Shown here: positions 34,294 through 44,160 of the stretch, one piece after another | Numbering within the stretch: the stretch's first letter is position 1 | Layout: each line of letters opens with the position of its first letter | Assembly: GCA_002973635.1 (NCBI GenBank) | Contig: CP027224.1 | Span: 4,631,001-4,695,000, forward strand | Direction: 5' to 3' | DNA: 64,000 nucleotides | Source: Lysinibacillus sp. B2A1 | Lineage (GTDB): Bacteria; Bacillota; Bacilli; Bacillales_A; Planococcaceae | Program-made: the position numbers and the translations under genes | The notes under the pieces: model-generated | The model's database searches: none | Seen by the model: only the letters and a program-made list of their open reading frames with translations | What the model was told of the DNA's origin: nothing

Positions 34294-35139
34294 ATGCATT
34301 TTCATGAAAAACCAAACACTTATGTCACAAATGTTGAAATTAAAGTAAGTGATTTACAACGCTCAATAGCCTATTATCAAGAGGTGATCGGCTTTAAAAT
34401 CTTACATCAAGAATCCTATAAAGCTACTTTAACTGCTGATGGAAAAACAGCGTTACTAACAATCGTTCAACCTGAAACTGTAGAAGAAAAAACGAGATTT
34501 ACTACTGGACTTTATCATTTTGCACTTCTATTACCTACACGTCGTGATTTAGCAAATGTTATTAGTCATTTTCATAAAAATGGCGTGTATTTTGGGGCCT
34601 CTGACCACGATGTCAGTGAAGCACTATATTTAAGTGATCCTGATAAAAATGGCATTGAAATTTATGCTGATCGACCTGAAAATACATGGACTTGGCATTC
34701 TAATCAAGTGCATATGGTTACAGAGCCACTTAATGTTCAATCAATTTTAGCAGAAGGTAATAATACATGGAGTGGTCTTCCTGCTGGTACAGTAATGGGT
34801 CATATTCATTTATCTGTATCTAGCTTAACGGAAGCAGAGGAATTCTATACAAAGGGATTAGGCTTTGACATTGTCACACGCTATGGTGCACAAGCATTAT
34901 TTATTTCTACAGGCCGCTATCATCATCACATCGGCTTAAATACTTGGTACTCAGAAAATGCGCCAAAGCTTGGTGAACATCAAGTCGGCTTAAAAACTTT
35001 TTCTCTACGTTTAGATAATGAACAACAAGTAGCAACAATGAAAGAAAATCTTCGTGCTATTGGTGCTCCTGTTACTGACATCGCTGGAGGTTTCCAAACT
35101 GAGGACCCTGCTGGCAATAAAATTTTATTAAAATTTTAG
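34294..35139 (+). CDS. catE: VOC-family catechol-2,3-dioxygenase (CatE-like)
   Basis: The 281-residue protein has two glyoxalase/bleomycin-resistance (VOC) modules: VTNVEIKVSDLQRSIAYYQ (8-26) and GHIHLSVSSLTEAEEFYTKG (about 169-188). Metal ligands are expected at the His of GHIHLS, at HHHIGLN and at a C-terminal Glu (GGFQTEDPAG). The length is close to that of B. subtilis CatE, which protects against catechol and quinones. The palindrome at 34232-34254 is a plausible control site. Start at 34294 follows CGGAGGG. Confidence 0.85.
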   Translation: MHFHEKPNTYVTNVEIKVSDLQRSIAYYQEVIGFKILHQESYKATLTADGKTALLTIVQPETVEEKTRFTTGLYHFALLLPTRRDLANVISHFHKNGVYFGASDHDVSEALYLSDPDKNGIEIYADRPENTWTWHSNQVHMVTEPLNVQSILAEGNNTWSGLPAGTVMGHIHLSVSSLTEAEEFYTKGLGFDIVTRYGAQALFISTGRYHHHIGLNTWYSENAPKLGEHQVGLKTFSLRLDNEQQVATMKENLRAIGAPVTDIAGGFQTEDPAGNKILLKF

Positions 35140-35145
35140 GAAATG

Positions 35146-35222
35146 GCATTCTATCCATCAGTTTTTGTGTTCTATCATCCTCTTGGTGAATTCTATCCAT
35201 CAGTTTTGAGGTGCTATCCATC
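35146..35222. repeat. degenerate tandem repeat with TTCTATCCATCA core
   Basis: Four units of about 20-25 bp, three with (T)(T/G)CTATCCATCA and one diverged (TTCTATCATCC), lie between the dioxygenase stop and trmL. A related patch occurs at 43107-43200. Confidence 0.65.
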
Positions 35223-35265
35223 AAACTCAAAAAAGCAGTTCTCACATGATGGAGAACTGCCTTTT

Positions 35266-35739
35266 TTAATGTAGCCCTGGATAACCTTGTTGGCGTAATG
35301 CTTCATATATAACAATAGCCGCTGTATTAGACAGATTGAGTGAACGTACATGCTCACTCTGTGGAATTCGCAAACACATATGTCGACGCTCATAAGCAAA
35401 ATCCTTCGGCAAACCCGTTGTTTCTTTCCCAAACATAAAATAAATATCGCGGTCTCTATCACTAAAATCATGTGTTGTGAATGGCTCTTCACTATACGTT
35501 TCAATTAAATAAACATCGCCATTTTTTGATGCATCTAAAAATTGTTCTAGTGAATCGTGATACACAACATTAACACTATGCCAGTAATCTAACCCAGCAC
35601 GTTTCAGCATTTTATCGTCTGTGGAAAAGCCAAGAGGACGAATTAAATGTAGTGAGGTATTTGTTCCGGCACAGGTACGTGCAATATTACCTGTATTTGC
35701 TGGTATCTCTGGTTGATATAAAACGATATGCAGTGGCAT
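35266..35739 (-). CDS. trmL: tRNA (cytidine/uridine-34-2'-O)-methyltransferase TrmL
   Basis: The 157-residue SPOUT enzyme has the TrmL/CspR pattern: LYQPEIPANTGNIARTCA (7-24), LIRPLGF, FMFGKETTGLP (about 102-112) and LRIPQSEHVRSLNLSNTAAI (about 123-142), which forms the knotted SAM site. It methylates the ribose of the wobble base in tRNA-Leu isoacceptors. It appears to be a single transcription unit. Confidence 0.93.
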   Translation of the reverse strand: MPLHIVLYQPEIPANTGNIARTCAGTNTSLHLIRPLGFSTDDKMLKRAGLDYWHSVNVVYHDSLEQFLDASKNGDVYLIETYSEEPFTTHDFSDRDRDIYFMFGKETTGLPKDFAYERRHMCLRIPQSEHVRSLNLSNTAAIVIYEALRQQGYPGLH

Positions 35740-35837
35740 AACGGTACACTTCCTTATTAAAAATTTCAGATGAAAAAGTAATTCTTATCTTAAATCGCAC
35801 TGTTAGGGTGGTGCTTCCCTATATTAAATATTATTGC

Positions 35838-35920
35838 AGTTTTTTTGAGCTATTTCTCCCTCGTATTGAGCGGTCTCTGAGCTTTTTGAGCGGTTCTCCA
35901 CGCTTTCGAGAGCTCCCCTT
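35838..35920. repeat. degenerate tandem repeat with TTGAGCGGTTCTC core
   Basis: Three or four units of about 21 bp (TTTTTGAGCTATTTCTCCC, TATTGAGCGGTCTCTGAGCT, TTTTGAGCGGTTCTCCACGC, TTTCGAGAGCTCCCC) lie between trmL and queG. The sequence differs from the CTATCCATCA patches. Confidence 0.6.
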
Positions 35921-35950
35921 ATTAAATCAATCTTGGGATACTCATCCACT

Positions 35951-37081
35951 CTATTGAAAAAATTGTAACCCTTTGTCAATTTCAATGCGTACCTCTTCGT
36001 CACTTTCCTTAGCTTTCGCCTTAAGTAATGCGGAATGGGCTTCTTCCCCCCCTATCTTTCCTAAAGCCCATGCTGCTGTCCCTCGAATAACAGGGCGATC
36101 ATCCTTTTCCAGAAGTGCAATTAAATCTGGAACAGCCGCTTCTTCTTTAAAATGAGCAAGGGCCAATATAGCATTGCGCTGAATGGGCTTCTTCCCCCGC
36201 CATGAGCCAGAAATATGTCCAAACTTATTTTTAAACTCACGATTTGAAATCTTCAAAAGAGGCGTTAGCAATGGCTTGGCCAGCTCTGGGTCTGGTTTAA
36301 ATTCTTCATGTATCCAATTGATTTTGCCTTTATTCTTTGGACATACGGTCTGACATGTATCACAGCCATACAATCGATTGCCAATATGTGTACGAAACTC
36401 ATCAGGTAGTGTTCCCTTTGTTTGCGTTAAAAAGGCAATACAGCGCTGAGCATTTAGTTGTCCTCCCTCTATTAAAGCACCTGTTGGACAAACATCTACG
36501 CATAAGCGGCAGTCTCCACATTCATCCTCCATAGGCTTATCTGGTGCAAAGGGGATGTTTGTGACAAGCTCTCCTAAATAGACATATGAACCAAATTCGG
36601 GTGTAATAATGGCGCAGTTTTTCCCGCTCCAGCCTATTCCTGCACGTTCAGCAACTGCTCTATCGACAAGTGCTCCCGTATCCACCATTGATTCAATTCG
36701 GACATCTTCTACTCGCTCTTTTAGCCAAACCGATAGTAATGTCAATCGTTCTCGTAATGCTGTATGATAATCGATTCCCCAAGAAGCACGGCAAAAAATC
36801 CCGCGTCGTGCTCCTTTTTTGCCAACAGGTGCATTCTGCATACGTGACGGATAGGCTACTGCTATCGCCACTATACTCTCTGCTCCGTCTAACAATTGTA
36901 GGGGTTCGGTTCGTTTTTCAATATCGCTTTCCTCAAAGCCGGACTGATAGCCAAGCTCTTGCTGGCGGCGCAGTCGATTTTTCAATTCTGTAAACGGAGC
37001 TGCTGTTGTAAAGCCAATTTTGTCTATACCAATGGACATTGCATACGCCACAAACTCATGTTGCAGGTCATGTATGTTCAT
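35951..37081 (-). CDS. queG: epoxyqueuosine reductase QueG
   Basis: The 376-residue protein has the cobalamin-binding N-terminal domain and two 4Fe-4S motifs: CGDCRLCVDVCPTGAL (about 193-208) and CDTCQTVCPKN (about 245-255). HEAT-like repeats close it (PVIRGTAAWALGKIGGEEAH). It carries out the last step of queuosine synthesis on tRNA. It is divergent from the B3/B4-domain gene. Confidence 0.93.
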   Translation of the reverse strand: MNIHDLQHEFVAYAMSIGIDKIGFTTAAPFTELKNRLRRQQELGYQSGFEESDIEKRTEPLQLLDGAESIVAIAVAYPSRMQNAPVGKKGARRGIFCRASWGIDYHTALRERLTLLSVWLKERVEDVRIESMVDTGALVDRAVAERAGIGWSGKNCAIITPEFGSYVYLGELVTNIPFAPDKPMEDECGDCRLCVDVCPTGALIEGGQLNAQRCIAFLTQTKGTLPDEFRTHIGNRLYGCDTCQTVCPKNKGKINWIHEEFKPDPELAKPLLTPLLKISNREFKNKFGHISGSWRGKKPIQRNAILALAHFKEEAAVPDLIALLEKDDRPVIRGTAAWALGKIGGEEAHSALLKAKAKESDEEVRIEIDKGLQFFQ

Positions 37082-37140
37082 TTTATTTCCAACTCCTTAC
37101 ATGATACAATAATAGAAATAGATAAAGTAGGTGATGTTTT

Positions 37141-37830
37141 ATGGATATATCAATTAATCAATCCCTATTGACACAACATCCCGAGCTAAAATTCGGCATT
37201 ATCCATTATACCAAAATTGTTGTAGCAGAATCGCCTCAAATGATTAAAGGTCGTATGCAATTGTATCAAGAAAATCTCTATATAGAAATGCAGGAAAACC
37301 CTGTTACACAACGAGAAGGAATTGCAGAATGGCGGCAACTTTGGAAAAGGCTTGGTGCTGATCCAAATCGGTACCGTCACTCAGCAGAAAGCTTAATGCG
37401 TCGAATCAGTAAGCAAAATTATTTAACACCTTATCATTCGGGAGTAGATTTAAATAATTTCTTTTCCCTGCAATATGAAATTCCAGTAGGTTTATATGAT
37501 GTCGATAAACTACAAGGAGATGTGGAAATTGCACTTGGCGAAGAGGAAACTGGCTATGAGGGCTTAAACGGACGCTTTAACTCATTAAATAATATTCTCT
37601 ATAGCAAAGACGCTGAAGGAGCATTCGGGTCACCGTTTGTCGATTCTAAGCGTACTTCTGTTTCAGAGGAAACGATTGAGGCTCTACAGATTTTCTACCT
37701 TCGACCATCACTAACAGAAGAAAATGCAGCTAAGCTTTTAGCCTCAGCAGGGAAAATGTTTAATCAAATTCATGGAGGCGACTATAATATTGCCCTATTA
37801 ACCAACGTAGTACCAGCTACGACACTATAA
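37141..37830 (+). CDS. B3/B4 tRNA-binding-domain protein
   Basis: The 229-residue protein carries a stand-alone B3/B4 domain as in the phenylalanyl-tRNA synthetase beta subunit (PF03483): WRQLWKRLGADPNRYRHSAE, then LNNFFSLQYEIPVGLYDVDK. Stand-alone B3/B4 proteins are candidates for editing mischarged tRNA or for acting on D-amino-acyl derivatives; the role here is not known. It is followed 15 bp later by another gene on the same strand, so the two probably form an operon. Confidence 0.8.
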   Translation: MDISINQSLLTQHPELKFGIIHYTKIVVAESPQMIKGRMQLYQENLYIEMQENPVTQREGIAEWRQLWKRLGADPNRYRHSAESLMRRISKQNYLTPYHSGVDLNNFFSLQYEIPVGLYDVDKLQGDVEIALGEEETGYEGLNGRFNSLNNILYSKDAEGAFGSPFVDSKRTSVSEETIEALQIFYLRPSLTEENAAKLLASAGKMFNQIHGGDYNIALLTNVVPATTL

Positions 37831-37845
37831 AAAGGAAGTGTTTGT

Positions 37846-38355
37846 ATGATTAATCTTGCAGAAGCCGTTAAACTTAAAAGTATTTTAGGAAAAAAAGTTC
37901 AGGAGCTTATTAGTGAATTACATCGTAGTGCCTTTGTAACTGTGGAGAAGGGACAAGCCCCAAAAACAAGTAATCGTGCAATGAAGGTCATTGAGACAGA
38001 ATTAGCTCAAGTACGTCTTGACGCTCGTACATTAGATCGATTAGTCTATGAAGCAAATATCAATAATTCAGTAGACTTTAAGGGTAAAACATTGGCTTTA
38101 GTTGAAGCTATTGAGCTTGCAACACAGCTCCGTGCAGATGCTGAGCTTTGCAAACAATTTAGTATGCATGAAAAAGAAAGTGTGCGAATGGGCTATGGAG
38201 AAAATACATTGCTTTATGAGATTGCTATGTATGAGCCAGATGAATATCGTGAGCGTGCCATTCAATTAGAAAAAGACGCCCATAAATTATCAAATCTTAT
38301 CAATGCAAAAAACTACAGTGTTACTATTAGCTTCGATGACTCTCAATATTTTTAA
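37846..38355 (+). CDS. hypothetical helical protein, possibly DIP1984-like
   Basis: The 169-residue protein is almost entirely helical (INLAEAVKLKSILGKKVQEL). It faintly resembles DIP1984-type proteins in its N-terminal pattern, but I cannot confirm the family. AAGGAAG precedes ATG 37846. It is co-transcribed with the B3/B4 gene and followed by a bidirectional terminator. Confidence 0.6.
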   Translation: MINLAEAVKLKSILGKKVQELISELHRSAFVTVEKGQAPKTSNRAMKVIETELAQVRLDARTLDRLVYEANINNSVDFKGKTLALVEAIELATQLRADAELCKQFSMHEKESVRMGYGENTLLYEIAMYEPDEYRERAIQLEKDAHKLSNLINAKNYSVTISFDDSQYF

Positions 38356-38365
38356 ACAAATAAAA

Positions 38366-38402
38366 CACCCCAAATGTTAAATTTATAACTTTTGGGGTGT
38401 AA
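38366..38402. terminator. bidirectional terminator
   Basis: ACACCCCAAA(A)GTTA-type arms: ACACCCCAAAtGTTA pairs with TAACTTTTGGGGTGT, between convergent genes ending at 38355 and 38425. Confidence 0.75.
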
Positions 38403-38424
38403 CACTGTATGAAAGACTCTTATT

Positions 38425-39066
38425 TTAATTAGCTAAATCATAATTAACTTCAAATTGTCCTAAATCCATATCAGCTAAAAGGAAAGTTACATTATAATTA
38501 GAATCAGTATATGTATGACTTTTTTTCTCTTCATCTAAAGCTTTCCCTAACTCTTCTTCATTTTTATCTAAATTTAAGCCAATTGCATCAGTAATTGACA
38601 TTGCTGATAAAAATCCTTCTTCCCATTCGTCACCCTCTTCACTTACCTCATTAGCAGGGATACCTTCTACAGAAATATTATAGCCAATTAATTTTTTTTC
38701 CTCATTATATTTAGCCACTATTGTATAATGACCCTTATATTTTATAAAGTCCGCATCCAATAGAGTTTGTGAAAGGATTTTGTCCTCTTTCATTAAATCA
38801 CTAGTTATTGGCTCAGGAATTTTCTCTAATGTTATAGGATTCTCTGTATCCTGTTTATATAAATCGACTCTGACATTGTATTTTTGAACAAACTTTTCTA
38901 CAGCAGCTTTTGATTCAGTATCTACCTCATCATATTTTACTGGAACAATTTTTTCTTCCTTTACTACCTTTTCTTCTTTAACATTCTTCTCTTTATCCTT
39001 TTCGGCTCCTTCGCCAGAACACCCAACTAGCATTAGAGCTAGTAGTAAAAACAAAGCCTTCTTCAT
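38425..39066 (-). CDS. hypothetical lipoprotein
   Basis: About 213 residues. Lipoprotein signal LFLLLALMLVGC (lipobox Cys about 16) is followed by a Lys/Glu-rich linker and an unrecognised folded region (VDTESKAAVEKFVQKYNVRV). ATG 39066 follows AGGGGGAA and gives a proper signal peptide; the longer reading adds an unlikely leader. It should sit on the outer face of the membrane. Function unknown. Confidence 0.7.
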   Translation of the reverse strand: MKKALFLLLALMLVGCSGEGAEKDKEKNVKEEKVVKEEKIVPVKYDEVDTESKAAVEKFVQKYNVRVDLYKQDTENPITLEKIPEPITSDLMKEDKILSQTLLDADFIKYKGHYTIVAKYNEEKKLIGYNISVEGIPANEVSEEGDEWEEGFLSAMSITDAIGLNLDKNEEELGKALDEEKKSHTYTDSNYNVTFLLADMDLGQFEVNYDLAN

Positions 39067-39284
39067 TATCTTATTTCCCCCTAAATTTATTTCCGTATTA
39101 CTAAATATACAAATTTGAATATACTTTTCTACAAAATATTTCCCCATTCGCACATTACAATTATGATAAACTAATACTAATATTTCCATAGTAATTATTA
39201 ACTATTTTACAATATTTTAAATTACCTTTAGTCCTTTTTCTGCTAAGGCTTTCCATATTCTCTGAAACTGTATACAATAGATGT

Positions 39285-39497
39285 ATGGAGTCTTGTACTC
39301 CATCTTGGATGTGTTGTTTTCAATCTAGCTTTTATGAAGCTAACTTAACTTAAACCAATAACATGTGACCTGTTACCATATGACCGATGACCAATAACCA
39401 ACTATAGGCAAAGGCTATACTCAGAAAACTTGATTATTTTTTGAAAACACCGTCCAAAGGCTCTCTTACATCTTGCATGTAGGAGAGCTTTTTTTAT
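39285..39497 (+). promoter_or_regulatory. possible catalase leader RNA with internal terminator
   Basis: After a -10-like TATACAAT (39270-39277) the sequence has a hairpin TGGAGT-CTTGT-ACTCCA (about 39284-39305). It later has a strong terminator-like hairpin GGCTCTC-TTACAT-CTTGC-ATGTA-GGAGAGC plus T7 (39459-39494), some 60 bp before the catalase start. This is either a leader with attenuation or a small RNA. No clear PerR box is seen. It is the content of the 39190-39555 gap. Confidence 0.4.
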
Positions 39498-39555
39498 GTC
39501 TAGTTTGCCCTACTAAAGGACAGAATGGGTATATCCAAAAGAAGGGGGTCAAACA

Positions 39556-41142
39556 ATGACAAAACAAAATGATTCAACTCATCAAGATGATACAACTTTA
39601 ACGAATCGACAGGGGCACCCCATTACCAACAATCAAAATTTAAGAACCGTCGGTAATCGTGGACCTGCTACACTTGAAAATTACGATTTTTTAGAAAAAA
39701 TGAGCCATTTTGACCGTGAACGAATCCCCGAACGAGTTGTACATGCTCGTGGTGCAGGGGCTCATGGTTATTTTGAAACCTATGGTGCTGTCGGAGATGA
39801 GCCTATTTCTAAATATACAAGAGCAAAGGTATTTCGAGATAAAGGTAAAAAAACACCTGTTTTCGTACGTTTTTCAACCGTTATACATGGTGGTCATTCC
39901 CCAGAAACTTTACGAGATCCACGTGGCTTTGCTGTAAAGTTTTATACAGAGGATGGAAATTGGGACTTAGTCGGTAATAATTTAAAGATATTCTTTATTC
40001 GTGATGCTATGAAGTTCCCAGATATGATTCATGCCTTTAAGCCTGATCCCATTACAAATATTCAGGATGTGGAACGCTTTTTTGATTTTTGTGCAAGCTC
40101 TCCAGAAACCTTCCATATGGTCACATTCGTTTATTCACCTTGGGGTATTCCTGCAAATTATCGAATGATGCAAGGCTCTGGTGTTAACACATATAAATGG
40201 GTAAATAGTGAGGGCAAGGCTGTCCTCGTAAAATATCATTGGGAGCCTTTACAAGGTATAAAAAATTTAACTCAAAGAGAAGCTGAGGAGATCCAGAAGA
40301 AGAATTTTAATCATGCAACGCAGGACTTATACGATGCGATTGAACAGGGCGATTATCCTGAATGGGAATTAAATGTACAAATAATGGAGGACGGGCCACA
40401 TCCAGAGCTAGATTTTGATCCATTAGATGATACAAAGCTTTGGCCGAATGATCAATTTCCGTGGTATCCAGTGGGGAAAATGGTGTTAAATAAAAATCCT
40501 GAAGATTATTTTGCTGAGGTTGAGCAGGCAACTTTCGGTACAGGTGTACTGGTAGACGGTTTGGATTTCTCAGATGATAAAATGCTACAAGGTCGCACAT
40601 TCTCATATTCTGATACTCAGCGTCATCGTGTAGGTGCAAATTATCTACAGTTACCAATTAATGCTCCTAAAAAACGAGTAGCAACCAATCAAAATGGCGG
40701 TCAAATGATGTATAAACGTGATTTAGCGCCTGGACAAAATCCACATATTAATTATGAGCCTTCCATGCTAAATGGATTAAAGGAAGCAACTCAAACAGAC
40801 AAAGAATATACACCACATATTGCAGGCAATCTTGTACGTGAGTCTATTGATCGTCAAAGCAATACTAAACAGGCTGGCGAAACTTATCGGAATTTTGAGC
40901 AATGGGAGCGAGACGAGCTTCTTGAAAACTTAATTCGTGATTTGTCCGTATGTAATATGGCTATTCAAAAGGCAATGATTGCTTTAGCAGAGGAAGCTGA
41001 TAAAGAATATGGTCGCTTGCTAAAAGAAGGATTACAAAAGGCTGAAAAAAACGCATCGACATCAAAGCCCCTCGGCAATATTGATGGTGACGATGCTCCT
41101 GAAGATGCTATCAATAAGGGACATGATGCAGAGCCTTACTAA
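39556..41142 (+). CDS. katA: haem catalase (KatA type)
   Basis: The 528-residue small/medium-subunit catalase has the active-site region [20 protein letters not shown] (catalytic His about 61-62). [20 protein letters not shown] and the proximal haem part with Tyr ([20 protein letters not shown]) follow. It converts H2O2 to water and oxygen. ATG 39556 follows AAGGGGG. The long leader with a hairpin terminator suggests controlled expression. Confidence 0.95.
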   Translation: MTKQNDSTHQDDTTLTNRQGHPITNNQNLRTVGNRGPATLENYDFLEKMSHFDRERIPERVVHARGAGAHGYFETYGAVGDEPISKYTRAKVFRDKGKKTPVFVRFSTVIHGGHSPETLRDPRGFAVKFYTEDGNWDLVGNNLKIFFIRDAMKFPDMIHAFKPDPITNIQDVERFFDFCASSPETFHMVTFVYSPWGIPANYRMMQGSGVNTYKWVNSEGKAVLVKYHWEPLQGIKNLTQREAEEIQKKNFNHATQDLYDAIEQGDYPEWELNVQIMEDGPHPELDFDPLDDTKLWPNDQFPWYPVGKMVLNKNPEDYFAEVEQATFGTGVLVDGLDFSDDKMLQGRTFSYSDTQRHRVGANYLQLPINAPKKRVATNQNGGQMMYKRDLAPGQNPHINYEPSMLNGLKEATQTDKEYTPHIAGNLVRESIDRQSNTKQAGETYRNFEQWERDELLENLIRDLSVCNMAIQKAMIALAEEADKEYGRLLKEGLQKAEKNASTSKPLGNIDGDDAPEDAINKGHDAEPY

Positions 41143-41149
41143 GAAAAAG

Positions 41150-41196
41150 AAGCACTCTACACAAGGGACTGATGCCCAAATGCAGAGTGCTTTTTT
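41150..41196 (+). terminator. terminator of the catalase gene
   Basis: AAGCACTCT and AGAGTGCTTTTTT pair across a 24-base loop; it overlaps the stop codon of the convergent carboxypeptidase gene at 41195. Confidence 0.7.
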
Positions 41197-42097
41197 AATG
41201 CACACCAGGTAAAATTTTTAGCACCTTTTCCTGTGCGTCTAAAATGGCATCTACCCCTAATGGAATAGCAATATTCGTTGTTTCATGACCGATTTTAAAG
41301 CCTGCTACCACAGGGATCCCTAACTCCCCAAAATACTCCTTCATTAACATTAGAAGTGCTGCTTCATCCGCTCCTGTCTGTGTAAATGAACCAATTACAA
41401 TTCCTGCTAACTGCTCAAGCTTTCTTGCCTGCTTTAATTGCTGTAGCATTGAATCTATTCGTGGAATGGACTCTGCAATTTCCTCAATTAATAAAATTCT
41501 TCCTTCTGTCCTGACTTCAAATTTTGTTCCAATTGAACTTACTAGACGACGTAAATTTCCTCCAATAATTTGCCCGCGGGCTATACCATTTGCTATTGTT
41601 GTTAATGGTGAAATTTCTTCAGTATATTGTATTTCAATGGGTGAAAATAATTGCAAAAACATCTTTTTCGATAGCTCATCAATTCTTCCAACAGACATCA
41701 GTAGAGGTCCATGAAACGTTACTAAATTAGCATATTCATTAATTGCACAATGTAAATATGTAAGATCAGAGAAACCCCAGAAGATTTTTGGATGCTCCTC
41801 TAATAAAGTATAATCAACTTTCTCAGCAATACGTGCAGAGCCATAGCCACCTTTAACACAGAAAATGGCCTTGACCTCTGGATTTCTAACCATCTCGTGA
41901 AAGTCGGCTAGTCGCATCTCATCACTACCTGCTAAATAAGCATGCTTTGCTTGAATCGTATCTCCAATAATATAGTGAAGACCTAAATTATCAAGAAAGG
42001 ATACTGCCTCTCCTAGCTTTTCGGGTTCCACTAGACTCGACAAAGCCACTATGCCAACTGTATCTCCCTTTTGCAAATGTGGTACGGTGCGTTTCAT
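41195..42097 (-). CDS. LD-carboxypeptidase (peptidase family S66)
   Basis: About 300 residues. The serine nucleophile lies in FCVKGGYGSARIAEKVDY (about 85-103). Glu and His of the S66 Ser-Glu-His triad are expected in LLIEEIAESIPRIDSML and FKIGHETTNIAIPLG. It removes D-Ala from muropeptide tetrapeptides during wall recycling, or acts on related substrates (MccF-like). ATG 42097 follows AGGAGGAATTC. It is convergent with the catalase gene. Confidence 0.9.
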   Translation of the reverse strand: MKRTVPHLQKGDTVGIVALSSLVEPEKLGEAVSFLDNLGLHYIIGDTIQAKHAYLAGSDEMRLADFHEMVRNPEVKAIFCVKGGYGSARIAEKVDYTLLEEHPKIFWGFSDLTYLHCAINEYANLVTFHGPLLMSVGRIDELSKKMFLQLFSPIEIQYTEEISPLTTIANGIARGQIIGGNLRRLVSSIGTKFEVRTEGRILLIEEIAESIPRIDSMLQQLKQARKLEQLAGIVIGSFTQTGADEAALLMLMKEYFGELGIPVVAGFKIGHETTNIAIPLGVDAILDAQEKVLKILPGVH

Positions 42098-42217
42098 CCG
42101 AATTCCTCCTCCCTTTTTCCTTATTCTAGCATACTGATTATAAGGAGGCATTGATTATTCATCACCATAGTGACTATAATTATCCATAATATTCTTATTT
42201 AAAGGAGTTATTGCATC

Positions 42218-43102
42218 ATGAAAATCCCACCATACGTATTATTATTGCTCGCGACTCTTTTATGGGGTGGTAATTTTGTTATTGGGCGTGCTGTTAGTGG
42301 AGATATCCCACCTCTTACACTAGCCTTTCTAAGATGGTGTGTCGCCTTTATCGTATTTTTCCCCATTGCTTATCGGAGTTTAAAGCATGATTGGTATATG
42401 CTCAAGGCAAATTGGCCAATCGTTATTATTTTATCTCTAACAGGTGTTGCAGCATTTAATACCCTTGTTTATATCGGTCTACATTATACAACGTCTATTA
42501 ATGCATCCTTAATGAACTCATCGACACCAATTATGATATACATATTATCCTTTATTTTTTTGAGGGAAAAACTATCAAAATATCAGCTGCTTGGAACTGC
42601 TTTATCACTTAGTGGTGTCATTTTCATTATTTCAGGAGGCTCGATTGCAAGCCTAGTTGATTTTACCTTTAATAAAGGTGACTTAATTGTACTCGTCGCA
42701 GTCTTCTGCTGGAGTATTTATTCACTTCTCATTAAACATTACGCCAATCGCTTACCAGGGCGTTCAACATTCCTAGTAACCATTTTTACTGGAGCCATTA
42801 TGCTATTACCATTTTATATCTATGAAACCGCAACGTTGACAAGTTCGATTCATTGGCAGTGGTCGACAATAGCCGCCATTCTCTATGTTGGGATTTTCGC
42901 ATCCGTTGTTGCCTTTTTAAGCTGGAATAGTGGCATTGTACAGTTAGGTGCAAATAAGGCAAGTATTTATTTAAACTTCATCCCTGTATTTGCATCCATC
43001 TTTGCAGTACTGTTTCTTGATGAAAAGCTTCATGCCTTTCAAATTGTTGGGGGACTTGCTGTTGTGGCAGGGGTCATCGTATCGGGTAGAAGAGTGGGCT
43101 AA
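42218..43102 (+). CDS. EamA-family (DMT) transporter
   Basis: The 294-residue protein has ten predicted membrane spans in two EamA repeats (LLLLATLLWGGNFVIGRAVS; LIVLVAVFCWSIYSLLIKHY). It is a drug/metabolite transporter of unknown substrate, probably an exporter. ATG 42218 follows AAAGGAG. It is followed by a repeat patch. Confidence 0.9.
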   Translation: MKIPPYVLLLLATLLWGGNFVIGRAVSGDIPPLTLAFLRWCVAFIVFFPIAYRSLKHDWYMLKANWPIVIILSLTGVAAFNTLVYIGLHYTTSINASLMNSSTPIMIYILSFIFLREKLSKYQLLGTALSLSGVIFIISGGSIASLVDFTFNKGDLIVLVAVFCWSIYSLLIKHYANRLPGRSTFLVTIFTGAIMLLPFYIYETATLTSSIHWQWSTIAAILYVGIFASVVAFLSWNSGIVQLGANKASIYLNFIPVFASIFAVLFLDEKLHAFQIVGGLAVVAGVIVSGRRVG

Positions 43103-43106
43103 AGTT

Positions 43107-43205
43107 ATATCCTATCCATTAATTTGATCATTCTATCCATCGGTTCGGGGGCTTCTCTAGCAATTCGTTATTTTTATCCGTCAATATGAAGGTTCTATTC
43201 AATAT
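43107..43205. repeat. second degenerate CTATCCATCA repeat patch
   Basis: Units of roughly 20-22 bp, such as CCTATCCATTAATTTGATCA and TTCTATCCATCGGTTCGGGG, then more diverged TTTATCCGTCAATATG and TTCTATTCAATATT. It is the same motif family as 35146-35222 and likewise lies after a stop codon. Confidence 0.55.
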
Positions 43206-43210
43206 TAAAT

Positions 43211-43246
43211 AAGCGTAGACTCCAATTAGTTGAAATCTACGCTTAT
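43211..43246. terminator. bidirectional terminator upstream of the nagB stop
   Basis: AAGCGTAGA and TCTACGCTTA pair around a loop, between convergent genes ending at 43102 and 43250. Confidence 0.75.
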
Positions 43247-43249
43247 CAT

Positions 43250-43972
43250 CTATTTTGTTCCGCCGTAAATAACCGTTACATTTGGATGATTTAGTAATTG
43301 GCTTGCTGGGAAATCTTCATTTACAATTCCACTTTTTAATCGTTCAATTGCATCTAGCTTTTTCTCACCAAATGCAATCAACACAATTTCCTTGGCATTC
43401 ATAATCGATTGAATACCCATTGTAATAGCATGTGTCGGAACATCCTTAGGATCATCAAAATAAATCGCATTTTCAGTACGAGTAGATTCTGTAAGCTCTA
43501 CTATGTTCGTAAGTGATTCAAAGGGTGTTCCTGGTTCGTTAAAGCCAATATGTCCATTAACACCAATACCGAGAAGCTGTAAATCAATGCCTCCTGCTTC
43601 CTTAATTCGAGCATCATACGCTGCACACTCCGCAGCTAAATCCTCTGCCTTGCCGTTAGGTAAATGTATATTTTCTTCTTTTATATCTACATGATTAAAT
43701 AATTGCTCATGCATAAACGTCCAATAACTGGCTGGACTTGTTTGATCCAAACCTACATATTCGTCTAGGTTAAACGTGATAACATCTTTAAATGAGACCT
43801 GTCCAGCTTGTTGACGCTTCACTAATTCCTCATACATTCCTACAGGTGAACCACCAGTTGCTAGTCCTAAAATGCTAACAGGCTTTTCCTGTAATTGCTT
43901 TGTAAAAATATTCGCTGCCACTTCGCTCATTTCATCATACGAATTGACTTCTATCCATTTCATTGTTGTCAT
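43250..43972 (-). CDS. nagB: glucosamine-6-phosphate deaminase
   Basis: The 240-residue NagB enzyme has LGLATGGSPVGMYEEL, TFNLDEYVGLD (catalytic Asp about 71) and LGIGVNGHIGFNEPGTPFES. It converts glucosamine-6-phosphate to fructose-6-phosphate and ammonia. No nagA or nagR gene is adjacent, so it stands alone, unlike many nag operons. Confidence 0.95.
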   Translation of the reverse strand: MTTMKWIEVNSYDEMSEVAANIFTKQLQEKPVSILGLATGGSPVGMYEELVKRQQAGQVSFKDVITFNLDEYVGLDQTSPASYWTFMHEQLFNHVDIKEENIHLPNGKAEDLAAECAAYDARIKEAGGIDLQLLGIGVNGHIGFNEPGTPFESLTNIVELTESTRTENAIYFDDPKDVPTHAITMGIQSIMNAKEIVLIAFGEKKLDAIERLKSGIVNEDFPASQLLNHPNVTVIYGGTK

Positions 43973-44160
43973 TTATATACCTACCTTACAATATTTATTA
44001 TGAACTTAACTGGAAATTAATTTACTAAATAGTAGCTAATATTTAAATTTTACTAGTTATCTATCTACTTTTCTATTATTTTCTTTAAAAAAGTTTGTAC
44101 GTGTAATCTCAAGCCATTTGGGTTATGTTAATAAATAAGGAAGTGAGGCGATAGTATCGT

